From: Torreya grandis
Lineage: Eukaryota > Streptophyta > Pinopsida > Cupressales > Taxaceae
NCBI GenBank assembly: GCA_037957365.1
Contig: JARHVA010008348.1
Span: 1 to 64,000 of the forward strand
DNA: 64,000 bases
Direction: 5' to 3'
The notes under the pieces are model-generated. The model made no database searches. It had not been told where the DNA came from and was given only the letters and a program-made list of their open reading frames with translations. The position numbers and the translations under genes were made by a program. Of this stretch, positions 46,601-59,089 are shown piece by piece (position 1 is the first letter of the stretch; each line of letters opens with the position of its first letter).

Positions 46601-48705
46601 TGATTTTATCTATTATAACTAATTACATATGGGGAAAAGATTTAAATAATGCATGAATTTAACCTATTCTAAAGGAGGTGATGAACTGAATGTTCAATAT
46701 ACCTCTCAATATTAAACTCATTAGCACACTAATAGACTATGAATAGAACTAATGTAGTGTCTATAATGGTTTCTGAGTAATAATGCTTCACCTAGAGGTT
46801 AAATTTATGGACTTAAGATGGAGGTAAATGAGATTAAGCCTTGATTGGAAGCACTTACAATCAACTATCCACTCTATACCTAAGACATCAACCTTAAAAC
46901 ACACTAGATGACTTGCAAGAAAAGTTTATTAGCACTTAAAATGAACTTGGACCTATAAAGGGAAGACAACAACCATTTTTTCATATCAAAAAATACAAAA
47001 TAATAAGCATGAGATAGTAATCAACTACAAAATGCTCTTATCATTACTCTAATTGGTGAAACATATAATTTTTGGTAGAGTCTAGTCATACCAACCTAAG
47101 GGATAGATAAAAATAGCTCAAATGCCATATTTATAGAAGTAAGGGCCCTTAGAGAGAGAGAATTTTACATTCAAAGAGGAATCAAAGATCTCAACTCCAT
47201 TTCAATTGTAGTTACAACTACTTCTACAAATTATTCCCATTCAGACCTTTTGATTGATCTAGGTCACTTCAAGTGGTTACACAATTACATTATTCCCTCG
47301 TTGATGTTTTATGATGGTTATAACAATGGGGTCAAGTTGTTATTAGATGGGTCTTATCATCAAAATAATTATAACCATTATATCAATCTATTAGAACTTT
47401 GTCCTAGCACTAACTAGTCTTAACTGGTTAATCATGGTATGCAAACGTAGAGAGAAGGGTCCTTTACATGTAGCTAGCCTTGGAGATGGAACCATTAGGG
47501 TCTACGTGTATGCCTTCATGGTGACATTTGAAATGATAGATCTTATTAAAATTAGATTATTATTAAACTCATCCCCATGTTCATAAGTCCACTATAGATG
47601 GAAAACTAATCTTAGACTATTGGTTTTCCTATAATCATTATATTGATGTAGACCTATAAACTTCAAAGTCCCTTTTTTAGATCCAAATAGGTCCAAATAG
47701 ACCAAGTATGTCATTAAAAGAACTAAAGATTCACCATATTCATGGGTCCCTTTAAGAATAGTTAACACATTCATAAAATGAACCCTACAAGCTATAAAAG
47801 GATGAACTAAAGGTCCATATTCAGATTTAATGGCATCCCTTTATGTTTTCTATACCTAACTGTAAGGCTATGTCCATTCCTTATCATTTGATTTTCATGA
47901 CATCTACATGTCTTTCACTAGTCATTTAAACCTAAATAGATATTTTATGAAGTTTAAACTTAAAATTAGCATGAACATCTTATATTTTAGGCCCAACTTT
48001 GAAGATGTATATCATAAGCTAGAAATCTTGTACGAGTGTGAAATTTATAGATCAAGATCCTGGTATGAAGAAATCCATGGCACTATAAGCTTTTGGTTTT
48101 TGAGGATTTTTGACGTTCACTTATAAAATTCACAATAAATATGACTAGTGTGTTTCCATGTGATGTGCAGGATGGCCTAGCCCTTTAGACTCAATGAGCT
48201 GAAATTTGAAGGCTTAGATCTCAAGATAGAAGCTCATCAAGATAAGAAACTTGTAAAGAATTATCTTGAAACTAAGGATATTGATCATGCATGGTTTTAT
48301 GGTCATGTGAGTATTTTTTATAATATTTATAAATTTCACAAGAAATTTGTCCATTTTGGATCTTCATGATGTCTTGATGATATTTTGGCTTCCAAAGCTT
48401 ATTCTTGAGCTACTACTTGACCTTTGAAAGATTGAATGAACTTCTTGAGGATTTTACAAACTCTTTCCATGATCCTAACTGATTGGACACCATGAAAACC
48501 TACAACTTACATATATGACCCTAAAATGACCCATTAGACACTAAATGACACAAGGACTGAGCTAGACTATGACCACATATAGAATGGAATATGAAATTAC
48601 ATCAAATGAACTACAACATACCCATGACATTATAAAAAATCCCCTATATAAGATTGTAACTATAGGGGGTTGACCCATTTTTGCCTAAGGTAAAAATAAT
48701 CAACA
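46601..48705 (-). mobile_element. probable 3' LTR of element B and 5' edge of element C
   Basis: On the minus strand an LTR start TGTTGATTATTTTTACCTTA reads down from 48705, 258 bases after the pol stop of element B; in element A the LTR begins 252 bases after the stop. The first 38 bases are again nearly palindromic, like the LTR start of A. The LTR end was not found. The lower part may hold the 5' LTR and leader of element C, but no primer binding site could be fixed. No coding sequence is apparent. Confidence 0.5.
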
Positions 48706-48962
48706 TCTTTAGTAATTTACTAAGGGTGGTATGCTTGTTATGCCATGACAAGTTGCCTAATCCTATCCATTGGGCTAGGGAGTCACATGTACAATAGGTT
48801 TGACATATAAACTACCTCTAAAATGCACTGAACAATAGAAAATAATAGGAAGAAAAAAAAGTCAAGAAACACACATGTACTTAAGAGTACTTACTAGAGC
48901 ACAACACAATAAGAAAGGAAACACACACCTAATCTAATATTTATAAAACTAACCTGTAGTTC

Positions 48963-50140
48963 TCAATGACAAGGTTTCAATTGTATCCCATTCACAGGGA
49001 TAGGTAACTCTTCTCCATTCATCCTTGCTTACTAAAAAGTGTTTATTTTCTTTAAATTGATGATGATATATGGTCTGATGTCACCTTCTTAAAATGGTCT
49101 TCAAGTTACCTTTTTGTCAAAATACCTCTTCATTAGTACTTGGTGATGCTCCATAGCTTGATGAGATTTATCTCTAGTCTCTTGAAACTCCATTAACTCT
49201 ATAAATATCACCTCCATCAGGGTATTTTCAACCACATTAGTTGATGTGCTAACTCTAACGTAGGAATATTTTAAGAGATAAACAACCTAGCTTCCCTTCC
49301 ATAGACAAACACAAAAGTAAAATTCCATGCTGACCTCTTGGTAATTATCCTATCAACCCATAAGGTTATCTTGAATTTAGTGTGCCATGCTCTTTGGTTA
49401 TGCTCCAAGTTTCTATTGATGATGTTTATTATATTATTATTAGTAGATTTAGCCAACCCATTACCTTGAGGGTAATAGTTTGATGAAGTGCTCAATAATA
49501 TAACATTACTATTTGTCCAATCAACTATCCTAGCACTCATAAAATCAAGAACATTATGTAAAATAATAGTAGGAGTGTCAAACCTTGTTATGATTCTCTC
49601 ATATAGCTCAAAGGTAGTATTATCATTATCTTTGTTCAATTATATTACCTTGACCCATCTTGTAAAATATTCAATTATTGTGAGTATCCATTTATGAGCA
49701 ACACTTGATAGGGGATTTGTCATCCAATGAAATATATAACCCATTGCACGAAAGGTTGGCCTACTTGAATAGGCTTTAAAGGAAGAGATAAGATTATATT
49801 TTACTACAAATAGAGTAAATTTTACACACCTTCTCACCTAAGCATGGCAATCCTTAAAGAGGCTAGGCCAATAATAACCTTCCCTCATGATCTTGGTAGC
49901 TATGGTTTTTGGAGACAAAGGACCTCCTACTATCCCATCATGGAACTTCTGAAGCAACACTCCAAACTGATCATTATCAATGCATATCAATAGCACACCA
50001 TTGATGTCCCTCATAAAAATCACACCATACACAAGGTAAAAGGGAATATATTGTAATATAAAATATCTCCTTTGTGACCTACTCATATTATTAGGATACA
50101 CACCATTTTGATGAAATTTGATCACATCCTATGTCTAGCT
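48963..50140 (-). pseudogene. element B integrase
   Basis: Minus-strand frames at 49838-50125, 49640-49837 and 49271-49639 are consecutive parts. They show F-H-D-G-I-V-G-G and W-P-S-L-F (zinc-binding region), W-I-L-T-I-I-E-Y-F-T-R-W (first Asp now Glu), I-I-L-H-N-V-L-D-F (second Asp now His), S-S-N-Y-Y-P-Q-G-N-G-L-A-K-S-T (Glu now Lys) and a C-terminal E-E-L-P-I-P-V-N block ending with TGA at 48965-48963. All three catalytic residues are lost. Confidence 0.85.
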
Positions 50141-51045
50141 TTGTGGAGGAAATGAAATAGTTGATTGGGAATAATCATGATTCACTAGAGCCTCTTCCTT
50201 TGAATCATGAATATTTTAAGCCTAGATGTTTACAAATTCCTTTACCCCTTATTAATTTTGTTACCTTGATGTCAACATCATATTCCATTACTTTAGTGAT
50301 CCACCCTCCCCTCTTTCACTAAGATGTTTTCTCAAAAGAAACCCTTTGGTAGTAGGTTGAGGGACCATAACATGAATATTATTATTTAAAACCATATGTT
50401 TGAACTTCTTTATTCTATTTACAATATTAAGGACTTGTTTCTCTACAAAGTTGTACTTAACTTCATAATATTCTAAACCTTGACTAAATAATGTCAATGG
50501 ATTCAGACGTTCATCATTCTTTTTCATTAGCATGGTTGAGATAGTATCAAGGTTAGAAAATGAGTAAAAAAAGAAGTATTTAGTAAAATTAGGATTCACA
50601 AGAGTAGGAAATTCTATAATTGCTTTCTTTATGGCCTCGAACTTGATTTTACTCTCTTTGTTTTAGGAAAAGACTTGGTTCTTCTTGAGCATAGTTGTGA
50701 TAGGTTTCACCAAAGATGCAAAACTAGGTATGAATCTCCTTAAAAAAATTATCTTGCCTAAGAAAATTTGAAGACCTTTCTTATGCAAGGGAAATGATAT
50801 ACCTAGAATAGATTCTATCCTCTAAGGATCAATAGTAAAACCATCCTTAGAAACAATATGTCCTAAGAGATTACCTTTATGAACAATAAATATGCACATC
50901 TTTGGATTAAAAGATAATCCATATTTCCTACTTCTTTCAAAAACTTATCTTAAGTGTTGCATGTGTTCATTAACATCTTTAGAAAATATTATTATCTCAT
51001 CTAGTTAAACCAATGGTATCTCATTGATTAAACTATTTCATGTAA
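50141..51045 (-). pseudogene. element B RT (C-terminal half) and RNase H
   Basis: From about 51030 downward the minus strand reads L-D-E-I-I-I-F-S-K (the Y-L-D-D motif region, with the second Asp now Glu and a stop in place of Tyr), L-S-F-N-P-K-M-C-I-F, G-H-I-V-S-K, K-K-G-L-Q-I-F-L-G-K, then at 50288-50599 P-N-F-T-K-Y-F-F-F, L-T-L-F-S-Q-G-L-E-Y-Y-E-V-K and V-E-K-Q-V-L. The same blocks occur in the same order in element A at 20807-21592. Confidence 0.88.
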
Positions 51046-51059
51046 ATTTTTGCTTTAAG

Positions 51060-52413
51060 TTATAAGAAAGAGAGAAAAGAAACTTGATATGCATATGGTT
51101 AAAAAACCTATTTGTTTCTGTGTAATTGAATTAAAAAATTGTGAAGAGATCCTCTTTGGCTTGGGAGGAAAACCTATAGATAAGAAAGCACTAAAGCAAA
51201 ATTATTTGTTAGATAGATAGTTAGGTGGATTGCCTAGCAATATCTAGATCCTAAAAGTGAGATCTTCCTTAAGTGTTCTCAATCCACATGTTTTAAAATA
51301 ATTAAGTTCACAAAATTGGAAAGAAGGTACTTGCATAAATAATCAAAAGTTACCAATATTAAACATAACAATGCTTGATTAGAAAATAGACTAAAATTGA
51401 TTAAATTAATGATATACTAATTAATACTAGTGGTAAGGGGTTCAAATATGATTTAGAAAATATGAAATAGGTCTATGGACAAGAAAGAACATAGAAGACT
51501 AGGTTTGGTTGAAGGTAGATGGGTGAAAATAGCTTGATGGTTTTCACTACCATAGTGACCATCGATAGTTAAGGTGACCATCGGTAGTTAAGGTGACCAT
51601 CAGTAGTCAAGCTGATCATCGGTGGTTGGCTAGACTATCGGTGGTTGAGTCAAATATTAATGGTTACTATGTAAGATCTAGAATTTAATTGCTAAATAAT
51701 AGGATCTAAACTATGGATTCCAAGAGATGGGCAAGGGTTGGGTTGATTATGAAATAGAAATAGAGTAAATAAATATTAACAAATAAGTAGTTATCTTACT
51801 AAAAGTTGATTGGGTGAGTGGTTAAATAAATTAACCTATTGGTGGAATCTAGGTAGAATATGGTATAGTAATGATACTCAAGAATTTTATTTAGAGGTGA
51901 CACTAAGTCATCTCTCAATGTAATGGTGGAATTATTAATGATACTTAATAATATTGGTATCATTGATTGACCTACACAATAAAACTATTGAATCCTTGAG
52001 CTCTTAATAATTATTGTATATGGTTTTGACCTCATAGGATCCTTTATTCTTATAGGCACAAGCAAGAGGTGGAAGTCAATGTGCAACTAGGTCATCTAAA
52101 TATAATTTATCCATACAAAGTCTCACAATAAGATTTGGATGAGATATATTTAGAAAATCTTGATAGATGGTTACATGTTGTTGGTAAGGAGGTGTATCCT
52201 AACCATCAATGGTTAGGGTTTCCCAGGGGTGACCATCGATGGTTATGTCCCCAAAGGAAAAGGTCCTAAAGCTAGGTTGAGTTGGTTTGTAAAATTGATT
52301 GTAGATGAGCTTGGTTAGTGTAGATTGGTGTAGACTGGTCCTAAGAGAGTCCTAAGTAATCTATGGGTTTGTTAACATTCAAAATCATAGTGTGCAAATT
52401 TTTGGTGTCTACA
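51060..52413 (-). repeat. probable 3' LTR of element E
   Basis: On the minus strand a purine-rich tract (about 52430-52414) is followed by TGTAGACACCAAAAATTTGC reading down from 52413, nearly the same start as the LTR of element D. The word ACCATCGATGGT and variants recur at 51555-51655 and 52200-52245, including a perfect copy at 52232-52243. The lower end was not located; the value given is the edge of element B. The second LTR would lie outside the window. Confidence 0.6.
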
Positions 52414-52430
52414 TTTTTCCCATTTTTGTT

Positions 52431-54290
52431 ATGCAACATGTTTGAATGAGATGAAAAACAAAAATGGAGTATGGATCAAAGGTTTAGTTTTCATGAGAGT
52501 AGGAGGAGGTGTTCCCCCTAAAATTAAGAGTTTGATGAGGTGAAGCCAATATTAGGTCAGGGTTTGACAAAAGGTTTATGGTGAGTCATGAGGTGGTGAT
52601 GTGAGGTTGGGCATTTGAGACATAAACATATGCACAAAATGTGACTATTTATGATTGGTCAAGATCATGTAAAGACTAAAGATGTCAATGTTGGTAAAAA
52701 TAAGGGTTAATTATAGAAGTAAAAGTGATAGAGTAACCAATCTAAAGTGTTAAGCATGGTTGATCGAGTGACTATATGTGTCATCTAGATAGGATCAGTG
52801 TTGGGTACAAGTGTCTAAGGTAGGAAGTGCTCATATGAAACAACAATAATATGATTGGTTAGGTCATGCACTAGGTGGTGTAAATTCAAATGGTCAACAT
52901 GGTAAAATGGTTAATGTGGTCAAATGGACCATGCAAGGTCATCTTAAAATGAGTGAGTAATCCAAGTCAAAAATGGCTAGCATCGAGGTGGATGTCATCA
53001 AAAGGTGGGTCAAAGAAAGGTAATCTCAAAATTCTAAGTTCTAGTTGAAGTGAGATTAGGTTATCTCTAAGGTTAAGCACCTAGTTGGGGGGATTTTAAA
53101 AATTTAAAAGGTTGGGGACTCTAGCCATTGATGGTCAGAGTTCTTAGGGTCAAATTTTGGTGGTTACCCTAAGCATTGATAGTTAAGGGAAACACTAAAA
53201 ATTTAGGGATAAAAAGTAAAATGTGAAATAAATTTTACCATTATGCTTTGGAATTTTTTCTCTCTGGTGATTTTTTACATTTGGTATCTTAAATTTGGTT
53301 GTGGAGAGGATAGGATTTTCTAGACCACATGATTATTGAGGTGTCAAGTTTGACTATGGAGATTGATATTTAAGTGGACCAGATGGAGGGTGGACAAAGA
53401 TGTGGTTGGATAGGAAGGATAGGGATTTAACCATGGTAGTACTCATGTAATGAGGTAGGAGGTGTGCTAAATTTTATAGCTTAGTTGATTTGATTGGATT
53501 ACGATTGGGATTGGTATGGTATTAGGAATTTATTCTGAGCTATGATGCCCTAATGTCTATTTTTTATAAAATTGGGTAAATGAAGTGATATAATTGAGGG
53601 TAAAAGGGTAGTTTAGGCAAGTAAAGGGTGATAGATTAGGTTTACGTAATTTTTGTGTTATTTTTGATATTTTGTTGTAAAATTTGTGAGGTATAGGGTT
53701 GAAAGTTATACCATTGGTAGTCACACATAGTGACCATCAGTGGTTGATCCCAACCATTTATAATCAACCCTAGGGGACTGCTAATGGTTTAATGAACCAT
53801 CAACAATCCAAGGGTTGAGGTTTTATTTTGAAAATTGTATGAGATGTTTAAGGGATGAGTGAAGTACTAAATAAAATAATTTAAGAGTGTAGAGTTATAA
53901 ATGTTAGGGAAGGTTTAGGATGTTAAAGTGGTAATAATGATTGATAGTTTGATATTGATAGGGTGTTAAAATGACATTATTTTTATAAGATTCATGTTAG
54001 TTAGAGGTGGAGTAGGGTTTTGTGATAGAATAATATAGCTTGAAAAGGGATGTAATTAAGATGTAGAGTGTCTAGGGTATTTTTAGATCATAAATGCAAG
54101 TGGGTAGGTTGAAAAAAAGAGTAAGAACAAGTTGGTACTTAGCTCAAGGAGGAAAAATAAGTGTGCATGCTAATATGATCATTTTTTAGGCAAGTGAGTA
54201 AATCTAGATATGGGACCAGGTCCCATAAATATTTATATAGGTATATGATGGTATGATGGATGGCAAGTGGTGTTAAATAAAGGAGGTTAG
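52431..54290. other. element E 3' region without coding sequence
   Basis: No domain recognised on either strand. The LTR word (CCATCGATGG type) recurs in degenerate form at about 53110-53190 and 53700-53815, so it is not confined to the LTR as delimited here. Confidence 0.45.
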
Positions 54291-54299
54291 CCTAGGGGC

Positions 54300-55900
54300 T
54301 ATGAGGCATTATCATCACTTACCTCAAGATGCAGTGATGATCATGGCTCTCATTAAGAGATGGGATCTAGCCATGAATACTTTCATGTTTCCCATTAGAG
54401 AGATGAGCATCCTACTAGAGTATGTGCATTATATTACATTATTATTGATTTATGAAGACTTAATCTACCATATATAGAGAAAGAAACAATACTAATACAT
54501 GGATTAGATTTAAGGCAAGGATAAGGAGTAGGAAAGATTTCATATGGGTGGCATGCACTATAGGCCATTATACCAGATTAAACCAATGAATAAGTTCCTA
54601 ATGATGATAATGATGATGATGGGGATATCCTACATTTCCCTTCTTGATTTAAGTAGTGGTTGATTCTCATATCTACTGCTAGGGGTGATAGGAGAGATGT
54701 TGTTAGGGAGGACTATGTTTGGGTGGGATCCTATTTTATTGGTGTAGATCTATTAAAATCTCTAGGATTTTCATACACATAGGTGGTATGGGATTAGTGT
54801 TTAGTTCATACTCCAATTCTAGGTGTACAAGAATATTAGAGTTATTAAACCACTAGGGATCCCATAGGATGGATTTATACTTACATACTATAGGGTAGGC
54901 TTTATGTGATGGAGAGGTGATTTGGCATTGATAAGGGTTGGTGGAGGTGCCTAAAATATAGAGTGGTTTAAAGACACCCTAGATGGGTTAGTGGTTGGTG
55001 ATGTGGTGTGGAGACCTCACTTGAGCTAGCCAATTTGGTCAAGATATAGGTATGACACTTTATTGCTCAGAGCTAGTGGTGGATTTAGGGGAGATGAGAG
55101 GGTGAGACTAAACTCATCCCAGTTGATAGATTTTGGACATAGTTTGGATTGATACAAGGGATCCCACTTAATTTACATTAATATAGGAGGGAGGATGTAA
55201 ATTTCTTACTCCCAAAGTTATAGCCAAAGGAGGTTATCTTGGACTATGAGGAGTTACTAATGACAGCTTTCATTATTGAATCTAGTGTGGTAGATGGATA
55301 TGCAGCTTGGTACCAAGTAAGATATGCAACTAATAATTTTGAATGGTGGATGGGGGATAGCATCCCATGGATGTGGACCCTATAGGGGCACCAATATAGG
55401 GTGTTCAGGCAATAATGACACTGGCAGTAGTACAAGCTTAGATCATAGGTTTATAGGGATAGGTAGCCTCCTTATAGGCTCAAGTTATCACCTTACATGG
55501 GCAAGATATGATGTTGATAGGTGATCATGATTTAGTTAGGCCCCCTTTTGTTTTAGTGACTCAAAAGAGAGATTCTTTGAGATAAGGGGAAATAATAACC
55601 ATAGTAGTAGTAGGAAGACCACCTAACATAGTGTTAAGGATATGATATCTAGCCATTATTGAGGAGCTAAGGTACTACAAAGAAATGGTGTTGGCATAGT
55701 TGCCTATATAATTGAGATACAAGGAGAATAGGTCCATTTTGGTAGGGGCTTCTTTGATAGCTACTCTAAGATAGTGGGCCTCCAAGCCAAGTAGGGATAA
55801 CATGGGGGCCACCACCAGATGAGAGTGTAGATACAAGTACAAGTATAGGTATAAGTGGGGCTAGTAGTGGTGGTGCCCTATGGGCATGATTTACATATTT
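54300..55900 (+). pseudogene. plant-mobile-domain-like frame, antisense to element E
   Basis: At about 54325-54480 the plus strand reads a continuous block with I-M-A-L-I-K-R-W, T-F-M-F-P-I-R-E-M-S-I-L-L-E-Y-V-H and a leucine-rich end. This fits the plant mobile domain pattern in which R-W-x-P-x-T-x-x-F-x-x-P-x-G-E is followed by L-x-D-V-x-x-L-L-x-L. Further pieces follow with stops to about 55900. The domain is related to transposon proteins and to MAIN/MAIL-type plant proteins. Extra frames of this sort, often antisense and placed between integrase and 3' LTR, are known in Tat elements, which is exactly the place here. Confidence 0.6.
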
Positions 55901-55994
55901 TTTGATATGTTGGTAGAGATAGGTATACATTATTTTGACACCAGCCAACATGATGATACAAAAAGATGTATATGTTTTGAGAGATATTTTAGAC

Positions 55995-56560
55995 ATTGTT
56001 ATAGGTATTATTTATGATGGCATGATGTATATGATGATGATGTATGGTTTATGATGTATGTTTATGATTGATGTTTTACATGATAATGTGGATATTCATG
56101 TTTATGCTTATGGTTGATGATCTATGGTTTCTTTCAAATGCTTTATGAGGTGTTGACTCAGTAGCTTAGACATATGATGTTTTGAAAGATGGTTATGATG
56201 CTCTAATTTTGTTCATAGATGTGATAGGATGTGCTATGGATGGATATATGTCATATGATAATGTGATCATAATGAATTTTTTTATGTTGTAATTGATGTT
56301 ATAAGATGAATTGTTGTGATGTGATGGTTAATAAATAGATAGGTAGATTATATATGATATGGTTCATGACGTTTTGATGATTGATTTTATTGATGTTTAT
56401 GATGATGAACATTGTAATGAAGGTTGTTTATGATATGATATATGTTATCATGATGTCTTAATGGTAGATGGATAGGATGATTTTTATGATATGATGTGAT
56501 GTGATGTAATTTTATGGTGTTTTGATCGTATATAGTTATATGATATGTGGTTTATGGATA
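55995..56560. repeat. low-complexity ATGATG/TTTATGATG-rich segment
   Basis: About 0.56 kb made largely of ATGATG, TATGATATG and TTTATGAT words, without a fixed period. No coding content. It lies inside the 3' half of element E. Confidence 0.7.
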
Positions 56561-58095
56561 TAGTTCATAATGTTGCATTTGTTCTTTGATATTTGTTGTT
56601 TATGATCATGGAGATAAAATGTGAACATGGTTAAGGATGTAATGAGAATACATAAAGTAAGTAGCTAACAAAATAAATGTAAATAAAGTGATAAGAATCA
56701 TGAGACATACATCTACATGAACCAATAAAAGATAAGAAAAGAAATATGAGGACTTTTTATTGGTAAGGACAAAAAGAAAACCCAAATTTGGATTGGCTCA
56801 ATGAAAATAAGCCTTTAAAATACTTTGCATTATCATACTTAGGTTGATAAATGGGTATCTTGATCACATTATGTCAATTAAGCTCATAGTCCCACACATA
56901 TGATATATAGAGGGAGTATGGGTGAAACTAGAACCTTTATGTGAAACTAGCATGCCTCTTATGTAGGATTCCAATAGGATAGTAAAAGCAAGTCTATGCT
57001 CAAATATAAATTATATTGTGATCAATGCAAGAAGTCTATTGAGGAGTGTCGATTGTGGATTTCTAATATAATTTATTTTATGAGAGTTGATTGTGGCATT
57101 TCTCATTATTGTTGCTTTTACTTATGGGTTTTTCACTACTTGTGATTGTGCTCTAGGGTTGTGGAAGCTGATCAATGAGGGAAGCTTCCAAGAAATTGAT
57201 AGCTTTGACAAGTGCTTTACTTATCCATCCTTCAAGGGAGTGGTCTAAGTTTATATTCTTAATTCAAATGGTTTTTATAGTTATCCTTTGAGGGAGTAGT
57301 CTACCTTACATTTTTGCAATTTTGAATAAGTTTTTAATAGCTACCCTTCAAAGGAGCAGTCTGTGAATGCTAAAAATGACCCATGATTTGTTTTTGACTT
57401 TGATATTACTTTTGATTTTATTTGTTGTTTATTGACATAAAATTTATCATACATTCTCAAGGGGTTACCATCATGAAGGTAAGACAAAGATCACAAGAAG
57501 GTTAAATAGGTGAAAAGAAGATTAGGTGATAATGACCATAGGAACTAATCCTAAGGAGAGATGGGAAGTACAATGAAAATCATAGCATGAGTAGATTCAT
57601 GGTATCCATAGGTAAATATTAGGCTATGATTGTGATGGATAATCACATGATTTATCTATAGTCAATATTCCCTAAGAAGAGGTAAAATGAATGTGGTTAT
57701 AGGGGATGAGCTTTAGTTAGACAAACAATGATTGTGACCCCTCATCAACAATAGAAAGGATGTAAATGTGAAGTGTTAACAGGCTCAAGTTCTAGTTTGT
57801 CTTTGATAGAGGATAAATGATAAGCTCATAATCCATATTTATGGGTTATGATGTACGATCTAAGCTAATTTAAGGAAAATTTACCCCTTTTTCTTATCTC
57901 CATATTAGTTACATGTTGATTTCCCTTGAGAATGAGATCTCTAATGTTAAATTCTTATACTTTCAAGTGTTTGTTATAAACAAGCTTGATTTATTCTTGA
58001 TAGACATGAATATGGGAAATAGCAACCAAATGACACTCATCAAGTAGCTCAAGTTTGGCTAAACATTCTTGATGATAATCATCTTCCAAAATAAG
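56561..58095. other. element E sequence between integrase end and the low-complexity segment
   Basis: No domain recognised. It contains three diverged copies of a 56-60 base unit at about 57208-57363, each ending in a CTTCAAGGGAGTGGTCT-like block (57229-57246, 57285-57302, 57345-57362). Confidence 0.5.
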
Positions 58096-58950
58096 TTCAC
58101 ATAAAGATATGCAAAGTGAAGGTATTTAGACTCCAAGGGATAGTAAAAACTAGGCTCCAATCACTAGAGAAAAAGGTGTATCACCTATAGGAGTATGGAT
58201 TCTAGTACGATATGCCCATAAGGCAAAAAGGATGTTCAACTACCAATCCTGACATGAGTCATTAACCAGTTTGGTAAGCATATTGTTAATGGTTTTGTTA
58301 GAGGCCTCTACTTGTACATTTTCTTGTGGATGATAAGGTGATGAAAAGATTAGTTTAATTCCAAATACATCATAAATACCTTGAACTTATTTATTTTTGA
58401 AGGATTTTTCATTGTCAATGATGATCTTATGGGGAACACCAAAGTGGCAAATGATGTGATGGGTGATAAAATCAAAAATATTTTTAGTTTTTATCAAGAT
58501 AAGAGGAATAGCCTCCACCCATTTGGTAAAATATTTATTCATGATGATGATAGAATGATGTCACTATGAAGAGTGGGTATTTATTTCACCAATAAGGTCT
58601 TTACCCCATTATGAAAAATGCTAGAAGTTGGTGAAAATTTGAAGGCTATGGTTGGGTGCATGGTGTAAATTAGCATGTTGTTGACACTTGACACACTTTT
58701 TCACAGAATCATAATATTCTTGATTAAGGGTAGGCTAGTAATAGCCTAGGTGGAGGATATTCTTATCCATAGTGCGTTAACTAAAGTGGACCCCATAGAT
58801 ACCATCATGCATTTCCTTGATAGCATGAGAGGCTTTTGGACCACAGAGGGAATAATTAAGGATATCATCAAAGCTACATTTATAATGTATTCTTCCCATA
58901 ATGGTATAGTGGGAGGTGATCTAAATAAATGCTTGATGGACATTGCTAGA
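58096..58950 (-). pseudogene. element E integrase
   Basis: The minus strand reads a zinc-binding region with I-H-D-G-I-Y-G-V-H and, further down, V-K-K-C-V-K-C-Q-Q (C-C pair, about 58690), then H-A-P-N-H. The catalytic core follows with W-G-K-D-L and I-I-I-D-N-E-K in the second Asp block (about 58415); stops and frame changes break it. The end is not clear. It lies just downstream of the extra RNase H, as expected for Tat. Confidence 0.72.
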
Positions 58951-59089
58951 GAGGCTAGAGGGAACTATGCCAAGGTTAATGTAGTAAAAGGTTTATTGAT
59001 ATCAAAGGTCAGACTAGATTTCCTCCACACAAAAATTAGCTAGAGCATCTGGTTTGATGTAGGAGGACTCAGTGAGGTGATAGACAATG

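Larger units (their letters stand above)
48705..51045 (-). mobile_element. element B: 5'-truncated minus-strand relative of element A
   Basis: Contains only the RT C-terminal half, RNase H, integrase, 3' untranslated region and LTR start. Its proteins align along their length with those of element A, including the integrase end (P-V-N-x-I, then C-H and stop). Gag, protease and the RT N-terminus are missing; the break near 51045 is next to the LTR of element E. Confidence 0.85.

Noticed and set aside
28530..47060. TGTTTCACC near 28540 and near 47055 on the minus strand as paired LTR starts of element C
   Set aside because: Similarity ends after nine bases and no polypurine tract or matching LTR body supports it.
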